Shown: positions 25,543 to 34,105 of the stretch, in pieces
How the letters are laid out: each line of letters starts with the position of its first letter
Position numbering within the stretch: position 1 is the stretch's first letter
From: Chloroflexaceae bacterium
Lineage (GTDB): Bacteria; Chloroflexota; Chloroflexia; Chloroflexales; Chloroflexaceae
Length of the DNA stretch: 64,000 nucleotides
NCBI GenBank assembly: GCA_025057155.1
Contig: JANWYD010000010.1
Coordinates: 62,001 to 126,000, forward strand
Reading direction: 5' to 3'
Made by a program: the position numbers and the translations under genes
Notes under the pieces: model-generated
The model's database searches: none
The model's input: only the letters and a program-made list of their open reading frames with translations
Told to the model about the DNA's origin: nothing

Positions 25543-25583
25543 AGCTCTACATCTCCACGAACCATTCGTGGAGATGTAGAGCT
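25543..25583. repeat. Perfect 19-bp inverted repeat (hairpin) in the chlorosome block
   Basis: agctctacatctccacgaa (25543-25561), loop cca, then the exact complement (25565-25583). It separates the low-complexity chlorosome-cluster gene from the hydrolase pair. There is no U-run, so an RNA stability or processing element, or a partial terminator reducing expression of the distal genes, is more likely than a classic terminator. Confidence 0.75.
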
Positions 25584-25632
25584 GTGAAGATGCGGGTAGA
25601 AGGTGCGGCTGGCATGCCAACCGAAAGGCGCT

Positions 25633-26688
25633 TTAGCCCTGCTTGCTGGTCTCGTCTGCGGCTTTTTTAGCAGCCTGGGCGGCCTTTTCCGCGGCCTGGG
25701 CAGCCTTTTCTCCAGTCTTCTCCACGGCCTGGGCGGCCTGCTCGGCCGCTCTGGCGGCGCTCTCGGCGGTCTTCTCCGCAGCCTGGGCAGCCTTCTCTCC
25801 AGCCTGCTCGCCCGCTCTGGCAGCGGTCTTCTCAGCCGCCTGGGCCGCGCTCGCGACGGCAGGGGTCGCGGTGCTGGTCGCCGGGGAAGGCGGCGCGCTT
25901 GATGGCGGCGGCGGCGTATAGACCTGCGCGGCCTTCTTTGTCTCGTCGCTGTCGTTAGTGGTGGTCACCCGGATGCGCCGGGGTTGATCGCGTCCGCCGT
26001 TGCCGCCTTCGATGCCGCGGCCGCGCCCGCCTAGCACGGCGTCGGTCAGTTCGCGGGCCATATGGAAGAGTTCCTCGGTCTGGAAGCGGGTCCAGTAGCT
26101 ATAGAATTTCCAGACGTCGGTGAAGGTGGTACGGACCTCGCGGGTGAACTGCTCCAGGCCCTGGGGGGGCAGGGCGCCACGAATGTAGGAGCGGATCAGG
26201 TAGCCGATCGGCTGCACCACTCCTCCAACTGCAGGCAACGGCGCGCCCGGAGGACTGGTTTCAGGACGTGGCGCCGGGGGTGGAGGAGCGGATGGCTCGT
26301 ATGAACCCGACGCGGCAAACGCCCGGTAGGCGCCTGGCTCGCCGGGCGGGGTATAAGTCGGTGTAGATGGGGTGTAAGTGGGTCTGGCCGGAGTGTAACC
26401 GGGTTGCGGCGCATAGCCGGGGGTGGCGGCGGGGCCGTAGCCGGGCGCGGGGGCGCCGCTGGAGCGGGGGGTGGCGGCGGGGCCGTAGCCGGGCGCGGGG
26501 GCGCCGCTGGAGCGGGGGGTGGCGGCGCCGTAGGCCAGTGCCGGGCGTGCCGGTGGCGGCGCAAGCGGGACGCTGACATCAGCGCCCGGCCCATAGTCGG
26601 GCAGCTCTTCGTCGAGGTTCAACCATTTGCGGACGAAGTCGGGCAGCCAACTGTATGAGCCGCTCGGAGAACCATACTTGTCGGCCAT
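25633..26688 (-). CDS. Low-complexity protein of the chlorosome cluster (candidate chlorosome envelope protein)
   Basis: A 351-residue modular protein. Residues 8-30 (SGSYSWLPDFVRKWLNLDEE) are compact. About 40-150 is Pro/Tyr/Ala-rich, with two exact 16-residue repeats of ATPRSSGAPAPGYGPA type and further PGYTP-like units. About 155-215 is a folded-looking helical region (YIRGALPPQGLEQFTREVRT, FYSYWTRFQTEELFHMAREL). Then PRRIRVTTTND, and 275-351 is an Ala/Lys/Glu amphipathic repeat (EKAAQAAEKTAE and variants) like apolipoprotein, LEA or phasin helices. Chloroflexus chlorosomes contain CsmM, N, O, P and Y proteins; this may be one of them, but I cannot assign which. Confidence 0.7.
   Translation of the reverse strand: MADKYGSPSGSYSWLPDFVRKWLNLDEELPDYGPGADVSVPLAPPPARPALAYGAATPRSSGAPAPGYGPAATPRSSGAPAPGYGPAATPGYAPQPGYTPARPTYTPSTPTYTPPGEPGAYRAFAASGSYEPSAPPPPAPRPETSPPGAPLPAVGGVVQPIGYLIRSYIRGALPPQGLEQFTREVRTTFTDVWKFYSYWTRFQTEELFHMARELTDAVLGGRGRGIEGGNGGRDQPRRIRVTTTNDSDETKKAAQVYTPPPPSSAPPSPATSTATPAVASAAQAAEKTAARAGEQAGEKAAQAAEKTAESAARAAEQAAQAVEKTGEKAAQAAEKAAQAAKKAADETSKQG
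26422..26517. repeat. 48-bp perfect tandem repeat inside the low-complexity gene
   Basis: Two identical 48-bp units (26422-26469 and 26470-26517), with a partial third unit after them. Length is a multiple of three, so copy changes alter the protein by 16 residues without frameshift. Likely length-polymorphic between strains. Confidence 0.85.
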
Positions 26689-26745
26689 AGACGTTTCCTC
26701 TCATCTCGTGCGCAGGGCGTCTGCGCTTGGTCGGCCCAGACGGTG

Positions 26746-27630
26746 CTAGCCCAGGGCGAAGATGCGCCGGCGCTGGCGATGGTACGGCGCGAAGCAGAAA
26801 TCAATAATCTGGCTCAGATCGTCACCGGGATACCGCCGGTCAAGGGTGATAATGGCGTCGAGCACGTAGAACACCTGGTCGGGCGGCGTCTGCGGAGGGC
26901 AGCGCACCAGATTGCTGATCAACTGTCGTCGCAGTTCCAGGCTGTAGCGCAGCGAGGTGACGGCGAGTTTGTTGAGCAGCGCGTCGCGAAGGTCAACATT
27001 ATCCGTGGCGCGTTTGAGCCAGCGCGCCAGCCCGAGGCGCTCGCTCTTGTCCAGGTAATAGTTGACCAGGTCTACCAGGCCGACATCACTGGTGATCTGC
27101 ATCATCTCCTGCCAGCGTTTCTCGAACGGTTGGTAGTTAAAGGCCGGCAGGGCGCAGAGTTGAGCGACCAGGTTGCTGGCGGTGTAGTACGGTTCGCGCT
27201 CGAAGGTGCGAACGAGACCGGCCTCGCGTTCGGCGAGCAGTGATACCGCTTCGCGCACCACGCCATCGCTCTCGTCGTAGCCGCCGGAGCGCAGATGCAT
27301 CTCGTGGGCCAGTTCGTGCAGGGCGATCGCGATACTGGCATCTTCGTCCCAGCGGCCCAGGCTGACAAACGACCCGCTGCGAGGCGAAAAGGTGCCGCTA
27401 TCAGTCCAGGGGCCGGAGGGCTTGCTGCCTTCCAGAGCTTCGAAGGTCAGGCGCTCGTTCAGAATCTCTGGCGCCATTGCCGTGCCCCACATCTCAGCCG
27501 TGAGGCGGCGCACCTTGCGCGCCATGCGCGCGGGATGGTAGCGGTGCTCGCCGACCATCAGCACCTGGTTGCCGGCGCGATCCATGTCGATCGCCACCTG
27601 CTGGCCATTGGCTCGAAGAAGCAGTTGCAT
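26746..27630 (-). CDS. Putative zinc metalloprotein with HELAH motif
   Basis: A 294-residue protein without signal peptide. A zincin motif HELAHEMH begins at residue 105, followed by EAVSLLAEREAG (about 127-138), where a Glu could be the third zinc ligand. The N-terminus is beta-rich (LLLRANGQQVAIDMDRAGNQ). The C-terminal half is helical with LRYSLELRRQLISNLV. I recognise no named family. It lies between the low-complexity chlorosome-cluster gene and an alpha/beta-hydrolase in the same direction with short gaps, so it is likely part of the operon. Protein processing is a plausible role: CsmA is known to be C-terminally processed. Confidence 0.72.
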   Translation of the reverse strand: MQLLLRANGQQVAIDMDRAGNQVLMVGEHRYHPARMARKVRRLTAEMWGTAMAPEILNERLTFEALEGSKPSGPWTDSGTFSPRSGSFVSLGRWDEDASIAIALHELAHEMHLRSGGYDESDGVVREAVSLLAEREAGLVRTFEREPYYTASNLVAQLCALPAFNYQPFEKRWQEMMQITSDVGLVDLVNYYLDKSERLGLARWLKRATDNVDLRDALLNKLAVTSLRYSLELRRQLISNLVRCPPQTPPDQVFYVLDAIITLDRRYPGDDLSQIIDFCFAPYHRQRRRIFALG

Positions 27631-27651
27631 ACCCGAATCTCCGCCTCTGCG

Positions 27652-28620
27652 CTAACGCGCTCCACGCAAGAAGAGCCTCATGATCTGGATGACCTGTTCG
27701 GGAAGCTCGAACAGGATCAGGTGTCCGCAGCGGGGCACCTCAAGGTACTGGCCGCTTGGCGCCAGTTGGATCAACTTGCGCCCGCCCGATGGGCGCATAA
27801 TCGGGTCCCCTGCACCAGCGACGAGCAGGATGGGCCGGCGCACGCTGGCGATCTGGTCTGCCACCGCCTCCAGCACCTCCCGGCGCGCCAGTTCCCGTGC
27901 CGAGACGCGCACCGCCTCCGGGTCGCAGAAGCGCAGGCTCAGGGTGGCCAGTTTGACATCGCTGACCGGAGCGGTATTCTTCGACAGTACGGCCAGGGCA
28001 TAGAGGTAGGGGATCCACCACAGGCCCCGCCGCTCGATCGGGCGCAATATCCGGTTGAAGACCGTATCGAGCGTCCAGGGGGTCAGCGCTGAGGCGAACT
28101 TATTGTACTGGAAAAGGGCGAAATTGAAGAAGGCCAGGGAGCGCACCTGCGCCGGAAAGTGCGCCGCGTAATGCAGGGCCACGAAGGACCCCAGCGAGAA
28201 GGCGGCAATGTGGTGCGGCGGCAGATCCAGCGTCTCAGTCAGCGCCTTGAGATCGGCGCTGAAACCGGCCACGGTGTAGTCGCGGTTGGGATCGCTATCG
28301 GAGAAGCCGTGGCCCTTCAGATCGTAGGCGATCACACGGTAACCTGCCTGGGCAAGCGGATCGATGATGTGGTGCCACCAGTAGGAGGAGCAATCCCAGC
28401 CATGGATGAGCATCAGCGGTTCGCCATCGGCCGGTCCGACGTCCATGTAATGATGGGTCACCCCGCGCACGTCAACGAAACGCGCCCGCTCCAGCAGCCG
28501 GAGTTCGCCTTCCAGACGCTTCCGCTCGCCTGCGCTGAGCTTGCCGGCAAGTTTTGTCTCCACCTCGGCTTTGTAGGTGGCGTACTTGGCGGTAGGGGCC
28601 ACGTGTGACGTTACGGTCAT
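27652..28620 (-). CDS. Alpha/beta-hydrolase fold protein (BchO-like possibility)
   Basis: A 322-residue protein. An N-terminal helical stretch (about 1-48) precedes the core: HHYMDVGPADGEPLMLIHGW (oxyanion), nucleophile elbow AFSLGS (Ser), candidate Asp in GAGDPIMRPSGG and His in CGHLILFE. A proton-transfer-independent esterase or a BchO-type Mg-chelatase accessory protein are both possible. The genomic setting favours a role in pigment metabolism, but sequence alone does not decide. ATG 28620; 21 bp to the next gene. Confidence 0.75.
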   Translation of the reverse strand: MTVTSHVAPTAKYATYKAEVETKLAGKLSAGERKRLEGELRLLERARFVDVRGVTHHYMDVGPADGEPLMLIHGWDCSSYWWHHIIDPLAQAGYRVIAYDLKGHGFSDSDPNRDYTVAGFSADLKALTETLDLPPHHIAAFSLGSFVALHYAAHFPAQVRSLAFFNFALFQYNKFASALTPWTLDTVFNRILRPIERRGLWWIPYLYALAVLSKNTAPVSDVKLATLSLRFCDPEAVRVSARELARREVLEAVADQIASVRRPILLVAGAGDPIMRPSGGRKLIQLAPSGQYLEVPRCGHLILFELPEQVIQIMRLFLRGAR

Positions 28621-28672
28621 GGCCGTCTTTCTACGTAGCGTTCAGCTACGCGCTACCAACCGGCCTGGCGGC

Positions 28673-29779
28673 TCACTCCACCCAGAGCCGGAGAACCTCG
28701 CCTTCCACTCGCGCGCGCAGGCGGCCTCCTTCGGCGATGCCCGGCAACAGGATATGCCGGCGCTGCTCGCCCAGCCGCACCACCACTTCCTCGCTCACCA
28801 GCGCCAGGTCGAGGCTCTTGGGGTCCATAAACGGAATGTAGAGGCGCACTTCCCGTTCACCTACGGGCGGGCGGGAGGGCGCGGTTGGGCTGTAGATGTC
28901 ACCATCGCGATAGAGCGCCGCGCCGCGCAGCGCCCATGTATCGCGGTCAGCGGGACGGGTGGGCAGCGGCCCTACCCGCAGATGCGGACGCACATCGCCG
29001 GTTTCGGGCGAGAACTCACGCCGCGAAGTTTCATCCACCTCGCTCAGTTGTCCGGCGACCACCAGTTCGTCCATCGCCAGACCGTGGAAGCCCAGCGCCA
29101 TGAGCGCCTGGCGCACGGCTGGCAGGTGCAGTTCCTCGGGAGTGACAACCATACGCACGCGCGTGCCGGTGACGCCGTCGAAGCGGGCGCGGTGCTCCTC
29201 CAGGTTCACCCGCAGATCCTGGAGCGGGGCCAGTGCGCTCGGAGCGAGCAACGTGGCGGGGATCAGCGCCATCTCCTGTGACAGCCGCGAACGCCCCGGG
29301 CCGCGGTCAAGCCCGAAGACCAGCCGGAGCAGCCAGCGCAGGCTGTCGGGCAGACCCATCGAGCGGATGAGCGTATCGGGGGTTGGGCCGTCAAAGATGA
29401 GCAGGTCGAAGCGTCCCGTTTGCCGGGCCCGTTCGGCCACCAGCAGCGCGGCGGTGGCGTCCATGCCGGCGAAGGCGGGCAGTTCTTCGGAGCCGATCTC
29501 GCGCAGACGGTTGACGAAATTGCCTCGCAGGGTGCTGCGCACCTCTTCCCAGCGGTTGCCGATCTCCTCGATAGGATTGATCTCCATCGCCGCCAGGTGC
29601 GGTTCAAGTTCGAGGGGCCGTGAACCGAGGCTCTGTCCAAGCAGCGCACCGACCAGGTGCCCGGGGCCAACCGAAGCCAGCAACACGCGCGCGCCGCGGC
29701 GCGCGGCGTGGCAGGCCGTGGCGAGCGCTGCGGCGCTCTGCAAAAGGTTGTTATACGACGTAAACACCAGAATGCGCAT
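28673..29779 (-). CDS. ArsA/Get3-like protein lacking the P-loop
   Basis: A 368-residue relative of the ArsA ATPases upstream. It keeps the frame of the fold: ILVFTSYNNLLQSAAALATA at the P-loop site, FDGPTPDTLIRSMGLPDSLRW matching the switch II segment, and the C-terminal HSP20-like domain (VRLYIPFMDPKSLDLALVSE). The catalytic GKGGxGKT loop has no counterpart, since no GK[ST] is present. It is probably a non-hydrolysing partner or regulator of the two intact ArsA proteins. Start ATG 29779. The family call is from aligned blocks by eye. Confidence 0.75.
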   Translation of the reverse strand: MRILVFTSYNNLLQSAAALATACHAARRGARVLLASVGPGHLVGALLGQSLGSRPLELEPHLAAMEINPIEEIGNRWEEVRSTLRGNFVNRLREIGSEELPAFAGMDATAALLVAERARQTGRFDLLIFDGPTPDTLIRSMGLPDSLRWLLRLVFGLDRGPGRSRLSQEMALIPATLLAPSALAPLQDLRVNLEEHRARFDGVTGTRVRMVVTPEELHLPAVRQALMALGFHGLAMDELVVAGQLSEVDETSRREFSPETGDVRPHLRVGPLPTRPADRDTWALRGAALYRDGDIYSPTAPSRPPVGEREVRLYIPFMDPKSLDLALVSEEVVVRLGEQRRHILLPGIAEGGRLRARVEGEVLRLWVE

Positions 29780-29971
29780 GAAGTTGCCTGCGGTTCGCCC
29801 CCGCCCTCGTGAACGTAACGGGCGCACCGGCCGGGCGAAGAGGGCGGCGCGCCACCGATGGGTTGTCATTGGCTATTATGCCAGATGGCCAGCCAGACCG
29901 TCTGCCGGGCCGTGCAGGAACGCTCTTCCAGATGCCCCGCGCCGAACCCGCAACTCGCCATTGCCACCGCC

Positions 29972-31213
29972 TCAGGCGGCCTCGACCCGTACTTCGTCGG
30001 ACTCGCCTACGAGCGGTTGGATGCATTCCTCAACCGTTTCGCGGAACTCCAGGCGCAGCACCCCGTCTTCATAGCGATGCTCGCCCAGGATGCAGTTGTA
30101 GAGAATGCGGGGCAGCGCGATAGTGCGCTGAATGCGCCCGACCGAAAGCGATAGATCCGGACCGCTGCGGGTCAGTTCGACCGCTTCTTCTTCATCGAGG
30201 AAGGGCAGGCGCAGACACAGTTCGTACTGTCCGCGCTCCCCCTCTTCGTTCCACTGCTCCAGCCAGATCGGGCGCTCGTCGTAGAGCACCGCCCCGGGGT
30301 CCGCCGTTCCAAACGTGGCGCGCCCGATCGCCTCGAGAGCCTTGACGCCGATCGGCTCGCCTTCCTGCAATACCGTGCGAAAGATCGGCGTCGGGGCGAA
30401 ACTGGCGTCAATCTCGCGCAGGTAACCCTGCTGAAGGCGCACCCAGTAGTCGAAGTAGGGGCCGAGATCGGCGCGCCGGGGGAGAATCTTATTGACCATC
30501 ACCGCGTCTACCAGCATGCCATAGAGGTTAAGGAAGGTGTAGGCGCGGCGCGTCTCCAGCAGCGGCAGCCGTTCCGGGTTGAGCACCAGACGCAGCGAGA
30601 TCTCCGGGCTGAGCAGGAAATTGGCCAGTTGCTCCATCTTTTCCAGCAGGGCGCCCACCTCCTGGAAGAAGCGATCATCAGGCAAGTCGCGTTTGAAGGT
30701 GCGCGCGACATTGGCCAGGCCACGGTACACGCGGAAGAACTTCTTGCCGGCGTCACCGCCGATGATCATCTCCGGATAGGCCAGCAGGCGCAGAGTATTC
30801 CCGGTGGGAGCGGTATCGAGCACAATCGCGTCCCAGCGGCCGCTCTGCGCTTCCTGCATTACCCGTTGCAGGGCGAGAATCTCATCGAGACCAGGTTGAT
30901 TGGCCAGTTCCGCCGCCGTGGAGCGATCAATGCCCCGGTTGGCGTAGGTGGAGGCGACGAACTGCTGGAAGCCTCCCAGGTTATGGCGCCACTCGTAGAT
31001 TGTATCCACTTCCAGGCCATACAGCCCGGGGATAATCGGCGTGGGGCGGTCGCGGCTGATGGTTGTGCCCAGGGCGTCGGCCAGGGAATGGGCCGGATCG
31101 CTGGAGAGCACGAGCGTCCGGCGACCCATACGAGCCAGCAGCGTCGCCGTCGCCGCCGAGATGGTAGTCTTCCCGGTGCCGCCTTTCCCCGAGTAAATGA
31201 TAACACGCGTCAT
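29972..31213 (-). CDS. ArsA/Get3-family ATPase (chlorosome cluster, copy 2)
   Basis: A 413-residue ATPase with a deviant Walker A IYSGKGGTGKTTISAAT at the start, SDPAHSLADALG (switch I area), DTAPTGNTLRLL (switch II), then MVNKILPRR, and a C-terminal HSP20-like beta domain (YELCLRLPFLDEEEAVEL). Bacterial ArsA/Get3-like proteins bind or target hydrophobic clients. No arsB or arsR is nearby, so arsenite efflux is unlikely. With two further family members and csmA in the same operon, a role in inserting or assembling chlorosome proteins is inferred. Confidence 0.88.
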   Translation of the reverse strand: MTRVIIYSGKGGTGKTTISAATATLLARMGRRTLVLSSDPAHSLADALGTTISRDRPTPIIPGLYGLEVDTIYEWRHNLGGFQQFVASTYANRGIDRSTAAELANQPGLDEILALQRVMQEAQSGRWDAIVLDTAPTGNTLRLLAYPEMIIGGDAGKKFFRVYRGLANVARTFKRDLPDDRFFQEVGALLEKMEQLANFLLSPEISLRLVLNPERLPLLETRRAYTFLNLYGMLVDAVMVNKILPRRADLGPYFDYWVRLQQGYLREIDASFAPTPIFRTVLQEGEPIGVKALEAIGRATFGTADPGAVLYDERPIWLEQWNEEGERGQYELCLRLPFLDEEEAVELTRSGPDLSLSVGRIQRTIALPRILYNCILGEHRYEDGVLRLEFRETVEECIQPLVGESDEVRVEAA

Positions 31214-31306
31214 ACGTCCCCTGACGGTAGTTTGGCCCCTGCGGGCGCGCTTCGACGGAACGCCGCAGGTCGAAGCGCACGTGTGGCGCGCTTTGACCGA
31301 CCGATG

Positions 31307-32797
31307 CTACTCTTCGTACTTTCCGTTGGCGCTCACGCCGGTTGTTTCCGTATCCCGTTCAACCCGGCTCACGGTGATCCGGCGCACGGGCGCCGCACGC
31401 GGCGCTTCGGTTGCCGGCGGCGCTTCGGTTGTCAGTGGCGCGGAGGCCAGGTCGTCCACCGGTGGCATAGCGACCTGCTCAGCCGCTGGCGGCGCGACGG
31501 CGGCCGGCTCGTCCACCGGCGGCGCCGGGTCAGACGGGGGTGCGGGCGAGTCAACACGCCGCACGCTGATGCTGCGACGCACCGGTTCGACGCGAGTCGG
31601 GGCCTCGGCGGGCGGTGCGGCGGCAGCCGGTTGCCGTGGCGGAGCGGACTCGATCTCAACCGGCGTGCTGGTGGACGCGCGGCGCACTGTTGCGCGCACC
31701 TGAATCCGCCGGGCCTGTCCGTTCTCGCTTTGAGGCTCATCAAGCGGTTCGGCGAACCGCACCGCTGCGCGAACCACCGGTCCGACAGGGGCCAGCGGGC
31801 CGCCCTGGGCTTCCTGTTGCGCCGCCACGTGGTAGAGGCCGCGCATGGCATTGCGGCGCACCCGTGGATCCTGCAGCCCGTTCACTAGTTCGGTCGCTCC
31901 GCTCACCGCGTCGCTGGCCCGACGCAGCCCGCGGGCCAGTTTGCGCGGCCCCTCAAGCACCAGACGCAGCGAGCGGCTGACATCATACATGCTAGGCTGT
32001 TCGGGCAGGGTCGGCAGGGAGCCGGCCGGCCCGGGCTGAGCGGTATACGTTCCACCGCTCCCGGCCGCTGCGGTACGGCGCTGGCTCTCGTAGGAGGCGA
32101 TCAGATTGCCCGGCGTGGTTGGGGGCGTCAGGCTGGCGGCCGACTCCTTGTTCGCCCAAAACCGCCACCAGCGCGGGCGGCGCGTGCCGTTCGTCTCCGT
32201 GCCCGACTGGGGCGCCGCGGGCGGCAGCGGCTCAGGGGTGGTAAAGAACGGTTGCAGGGGCTGGCGCTCGACAACCGGGAAGCGCTCGACAAAGGCTCGC
32301 ACCAGTTCGTCACCCGCAAGCCCGGCCACCACCTGATCGCCCACCCAGCGCACCATCTCGGCCAGGACGCTGACGTCGTCAAACGGCATGTAATCCAGCG
32401 TGTTGATCACCAGCCGTTCACCTGAGCCCGGCTCCTCGGCTGAACCGTTAATCACCACGCGACGGGTGCGCGGGGCCACCGGCGGCAGGCGGAAGGCCAG
32501 GGATACCCGACCGTGCCAGGGGTCCCAGGTTTCGGCACTGACAATATCAACGTCCTTCCATTCGAACCCATCTACCGTATCGTTGAAAAACCCGCGCGCC
32601 CAGGTAATTACCCGACGGTCGGTGAGAGCGATGTAATCCGAAAGGGCCAGGCCGCCGACGCGGCGGCGCTGCTCGTCCAGCAAAACGCCGTCGAAGAGCG
32701 CGAGGAGCGTCTCGCCCTCCTCGAGCAGCCCGCGGTAACGCAGCTCTTCAACGCTGGCCGCATTGACATTGACGCCGAGATACGGGCGAGTGCTCAT
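31307..32797 (-). CDS. CsmM/CsmN-type candidate chlorosome protein, long form
   Basis: A 496-residue protein. Residues 18-150 form a PH-like module (LEEGETLLALFDGVLLDE, SDYIALTDRRVITWARG) shared with the next gene upstream. A middle helical part includes LGRPRKLARGLRRASDAVSG-like text. From about 350 it is Pro/Ala-rich with repeats of the form R-[RS]-I-x-V (RRIQVRATV, RRSISVRRV, RRITVSRV). Chloroflexus CsmM and CsmN are known paralogous envelope proteins but are smaller (18 and 11 kDa), so the name is a position-based suggestion. RBS AGGGA within the end of the preceding gene, nine bases away. Confidence 0.65.
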   Translation of the reverse strand: MSTRPYLGVNVNAASVEELRYRGLLEEGETLLALFDGVLLDEQRRRVGGLALSDYIALTDRRVITWARGFFNDTVDGFEWKDVDIVSAETWDPWHGRVSLAFRLPPVAPRTRRVVINGSAEEPGSGERLVINTLDYMPFDDVSVLAEMVRWVGDQVVAGLAGDELVRAFVERFPVVERQPLQPFFTTPEPLPPAAPQSGTETNGTRRPRWWRFWANKESAASLTPPTTPGNLIASYESQRRTAAAGSGGTYTAQPGPAGSLPTLPEQPSMYDVSRSLRLVLEGPRKLARGLRRASDAVSGATELVNGLQDPRVRRNAMRGLYHVAAQQEAQGGPLAPVGPVVRAAVRFAEPLDEPQSENGQARRIQVRATVRRASTSTPVEIESAPPRQPAAAAPPAEAPTRVEPVRRSISVRRVDSPAPPSDPAPPVDEPAAVAPPAAEQVAMPPVDDLASAPLTTEAPPATEAPRAAPVRRITVSRVERDTETTGVSANGKYEE

Positions 32798-32806
32798 AGT
32801 CGTTCC

Positions 32807-34030
32807 CTACTCTCGAGTTGTTACTGGCTCCACCCGCCCGGCGGCGGACGGGCGGCGCTCATCAGACGCTAAACGATCCGTGTGGCCGACGTCGCCGGCG
32901 CCGCTCCGGGCGACGGGAAAGGCGGGCGCCGCCGCGCCCCGGCGGCGCAGGGGAATATCGCGCCGGTCAGGGAATGGAGCGGGCGGGCTCGGGGCCGCGC
33001 GCGGGGGCTCGCTCTGCGGGGCGGGCGGCGTGGCCGACGCTGGCGCGGCCTCGGCGGAAGCGGGCGCGCGGCGGCGCAGAGGGATCTCGTGGTAACTGCG
33101 ACCTCCCGGCGGCTGAGGCGCGGCGGGCCGTTCAGAGCCTTCGCGCGCCGCGGACGCGTCGGCCGGCGCCTCAGCGGCGACCGTCGCCGTCGAGGCCGGA
33201 GGCGCGCCCGTCTGGCGATTGAGCAGACTCATCGCCATCTGCTGCGCCACCGGGTTGTTCGACACCGTCATAACCAGTTCATTGATGGCGCGAACCGCAT
33301 CGGCGAGATCACGCAGACTGCCATTACTCAGCACACTCAGATCGAAGGGCAGATCAGCTTCGCGCAATGATCGGCGCAGCGTATCCCACGCCGAGCGGGC
33401 GAGACGGCCCGCAGCGTAGACCTGGCCGGGGGGAAGGCTTGCCGGGTCCTGATAAAAGGCGGGGAGGGGCGCGCCGGGCGCGCTCGCGGCGGCGCCAACC
33501 CAGCGGTAGGGCGGTTCGCCGGGCCGCGGCCCGTCTGCGTGTCCAAAAATCTGCTCACTCAGCGCCGCGATCACTTCCGGGCCGGCGTCGCGCGCATCAA
33601 AGCCTGCCTCGAGCATGCTGCGGGCTGTTTCGCTGGCGGTGCGCAGCAGTTTCAGCCCGGCCTGCAGATCGGCAAGGGGCAGCAGGGTCAGCGTAAAGCG
33701 CTGATCCTCCTCGCCGGGGGCGGCGAAGCGCAGTTGCAACTGGGCGTGGAGCGGATCAAGCCCGCTCCCCTGCGCCTCGACCAGTTCAGCGAGCGGGAAG
33801 GCGCAGCAGAGGTGCTGCCCGTAGTCTCGCGCCCAGAGCACCACCCGCAGGCTGGTGATCAGGCAGTAATCGTGCAACGTCGGCCCGCTCAGGCGCCGAC
33901 CGTTCTCATCGAGAAGGACGCCGTCAAGAGCGACGAGCACGTGCTCATCGTGCTCGATCACGTTGAGCATCTCGAGTTCGGCCAGATGGGCCGGAACAAT
34001 CGTATGGCTATGGTAGAGCAGACTGATCAT
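32807..34030 (-). CDS. CsmM/CsmN-type candidate chlorosome protein, shorter paralogue
   Basis: A 407-residue paralogue of the downstream protein. The PH-like N-terminus reads VIEHDEHVLVALDGVLLDEN, LHDYCLITSLRVVLWARD. A central helical region follows (LRDLADAVRAINELVMTVS, NNPVAQQMAMSLLNRQTG), then a Pro/Ala/Arg-rich end with HEIPLRRRAP and RDIPLRRRGA motifs that mirror the RRIxV motifs of its neighbour. Lies 75 bp after csmA and nine bases before its paralogue. ATG 34030 chosen over an in-frame TTG four codons upstream; neither has a clear Shine-Dalgarno. Confidence 0.65.
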   Translation of the reverse strand: MISLLYHSHTIVPAHLAELEMLNVIEHDEHVLVALDGVLLDENGRRLSGPTLHDYCLITSLRVVLWARDYGQHLCCAFPLAELVEAQGSGLDPLHAQLQLRFAAPGEEDQRFTLTLLPLADLQAGLKLLRTASETARSMLEAGFDARDAGPEVIAALSEQIFGHADGPRPGEPPYRWVGAAASAPGAPLPAFYQDPASLPPGQVYAAGRLARSAWDTLRRSLREADLPFDLSVLSNGSLRDLADAVRAINELVMTVSNNPVAQQMAMSLLNRQTGAPPASTATVAAEAPADASAAREGSERPAAPQPPGGRSYHEIPLRRRAPASAEAAPASATPPAPQSEPPRAAPSPPAPFPDRRDIPLRRRGAAAPAFPVARSGAGDVGHTDRLASDERRPSAAGRVEPVTTRE

Positions 34031-34105
34031 AGTGAGGCGCAAGGGATCTGGATACAGGATACCCGCTCGCGCGGCATACCCTGCATCCAGGCCCCTACCC
34101 TCCTG

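Noticed and set aside
26422-26517. Short direct repeats considered as a CRISPR array
   Set aside because: Two contiguous 48-bp units without spacers, in frame in a coding region; no cas genes in the window.
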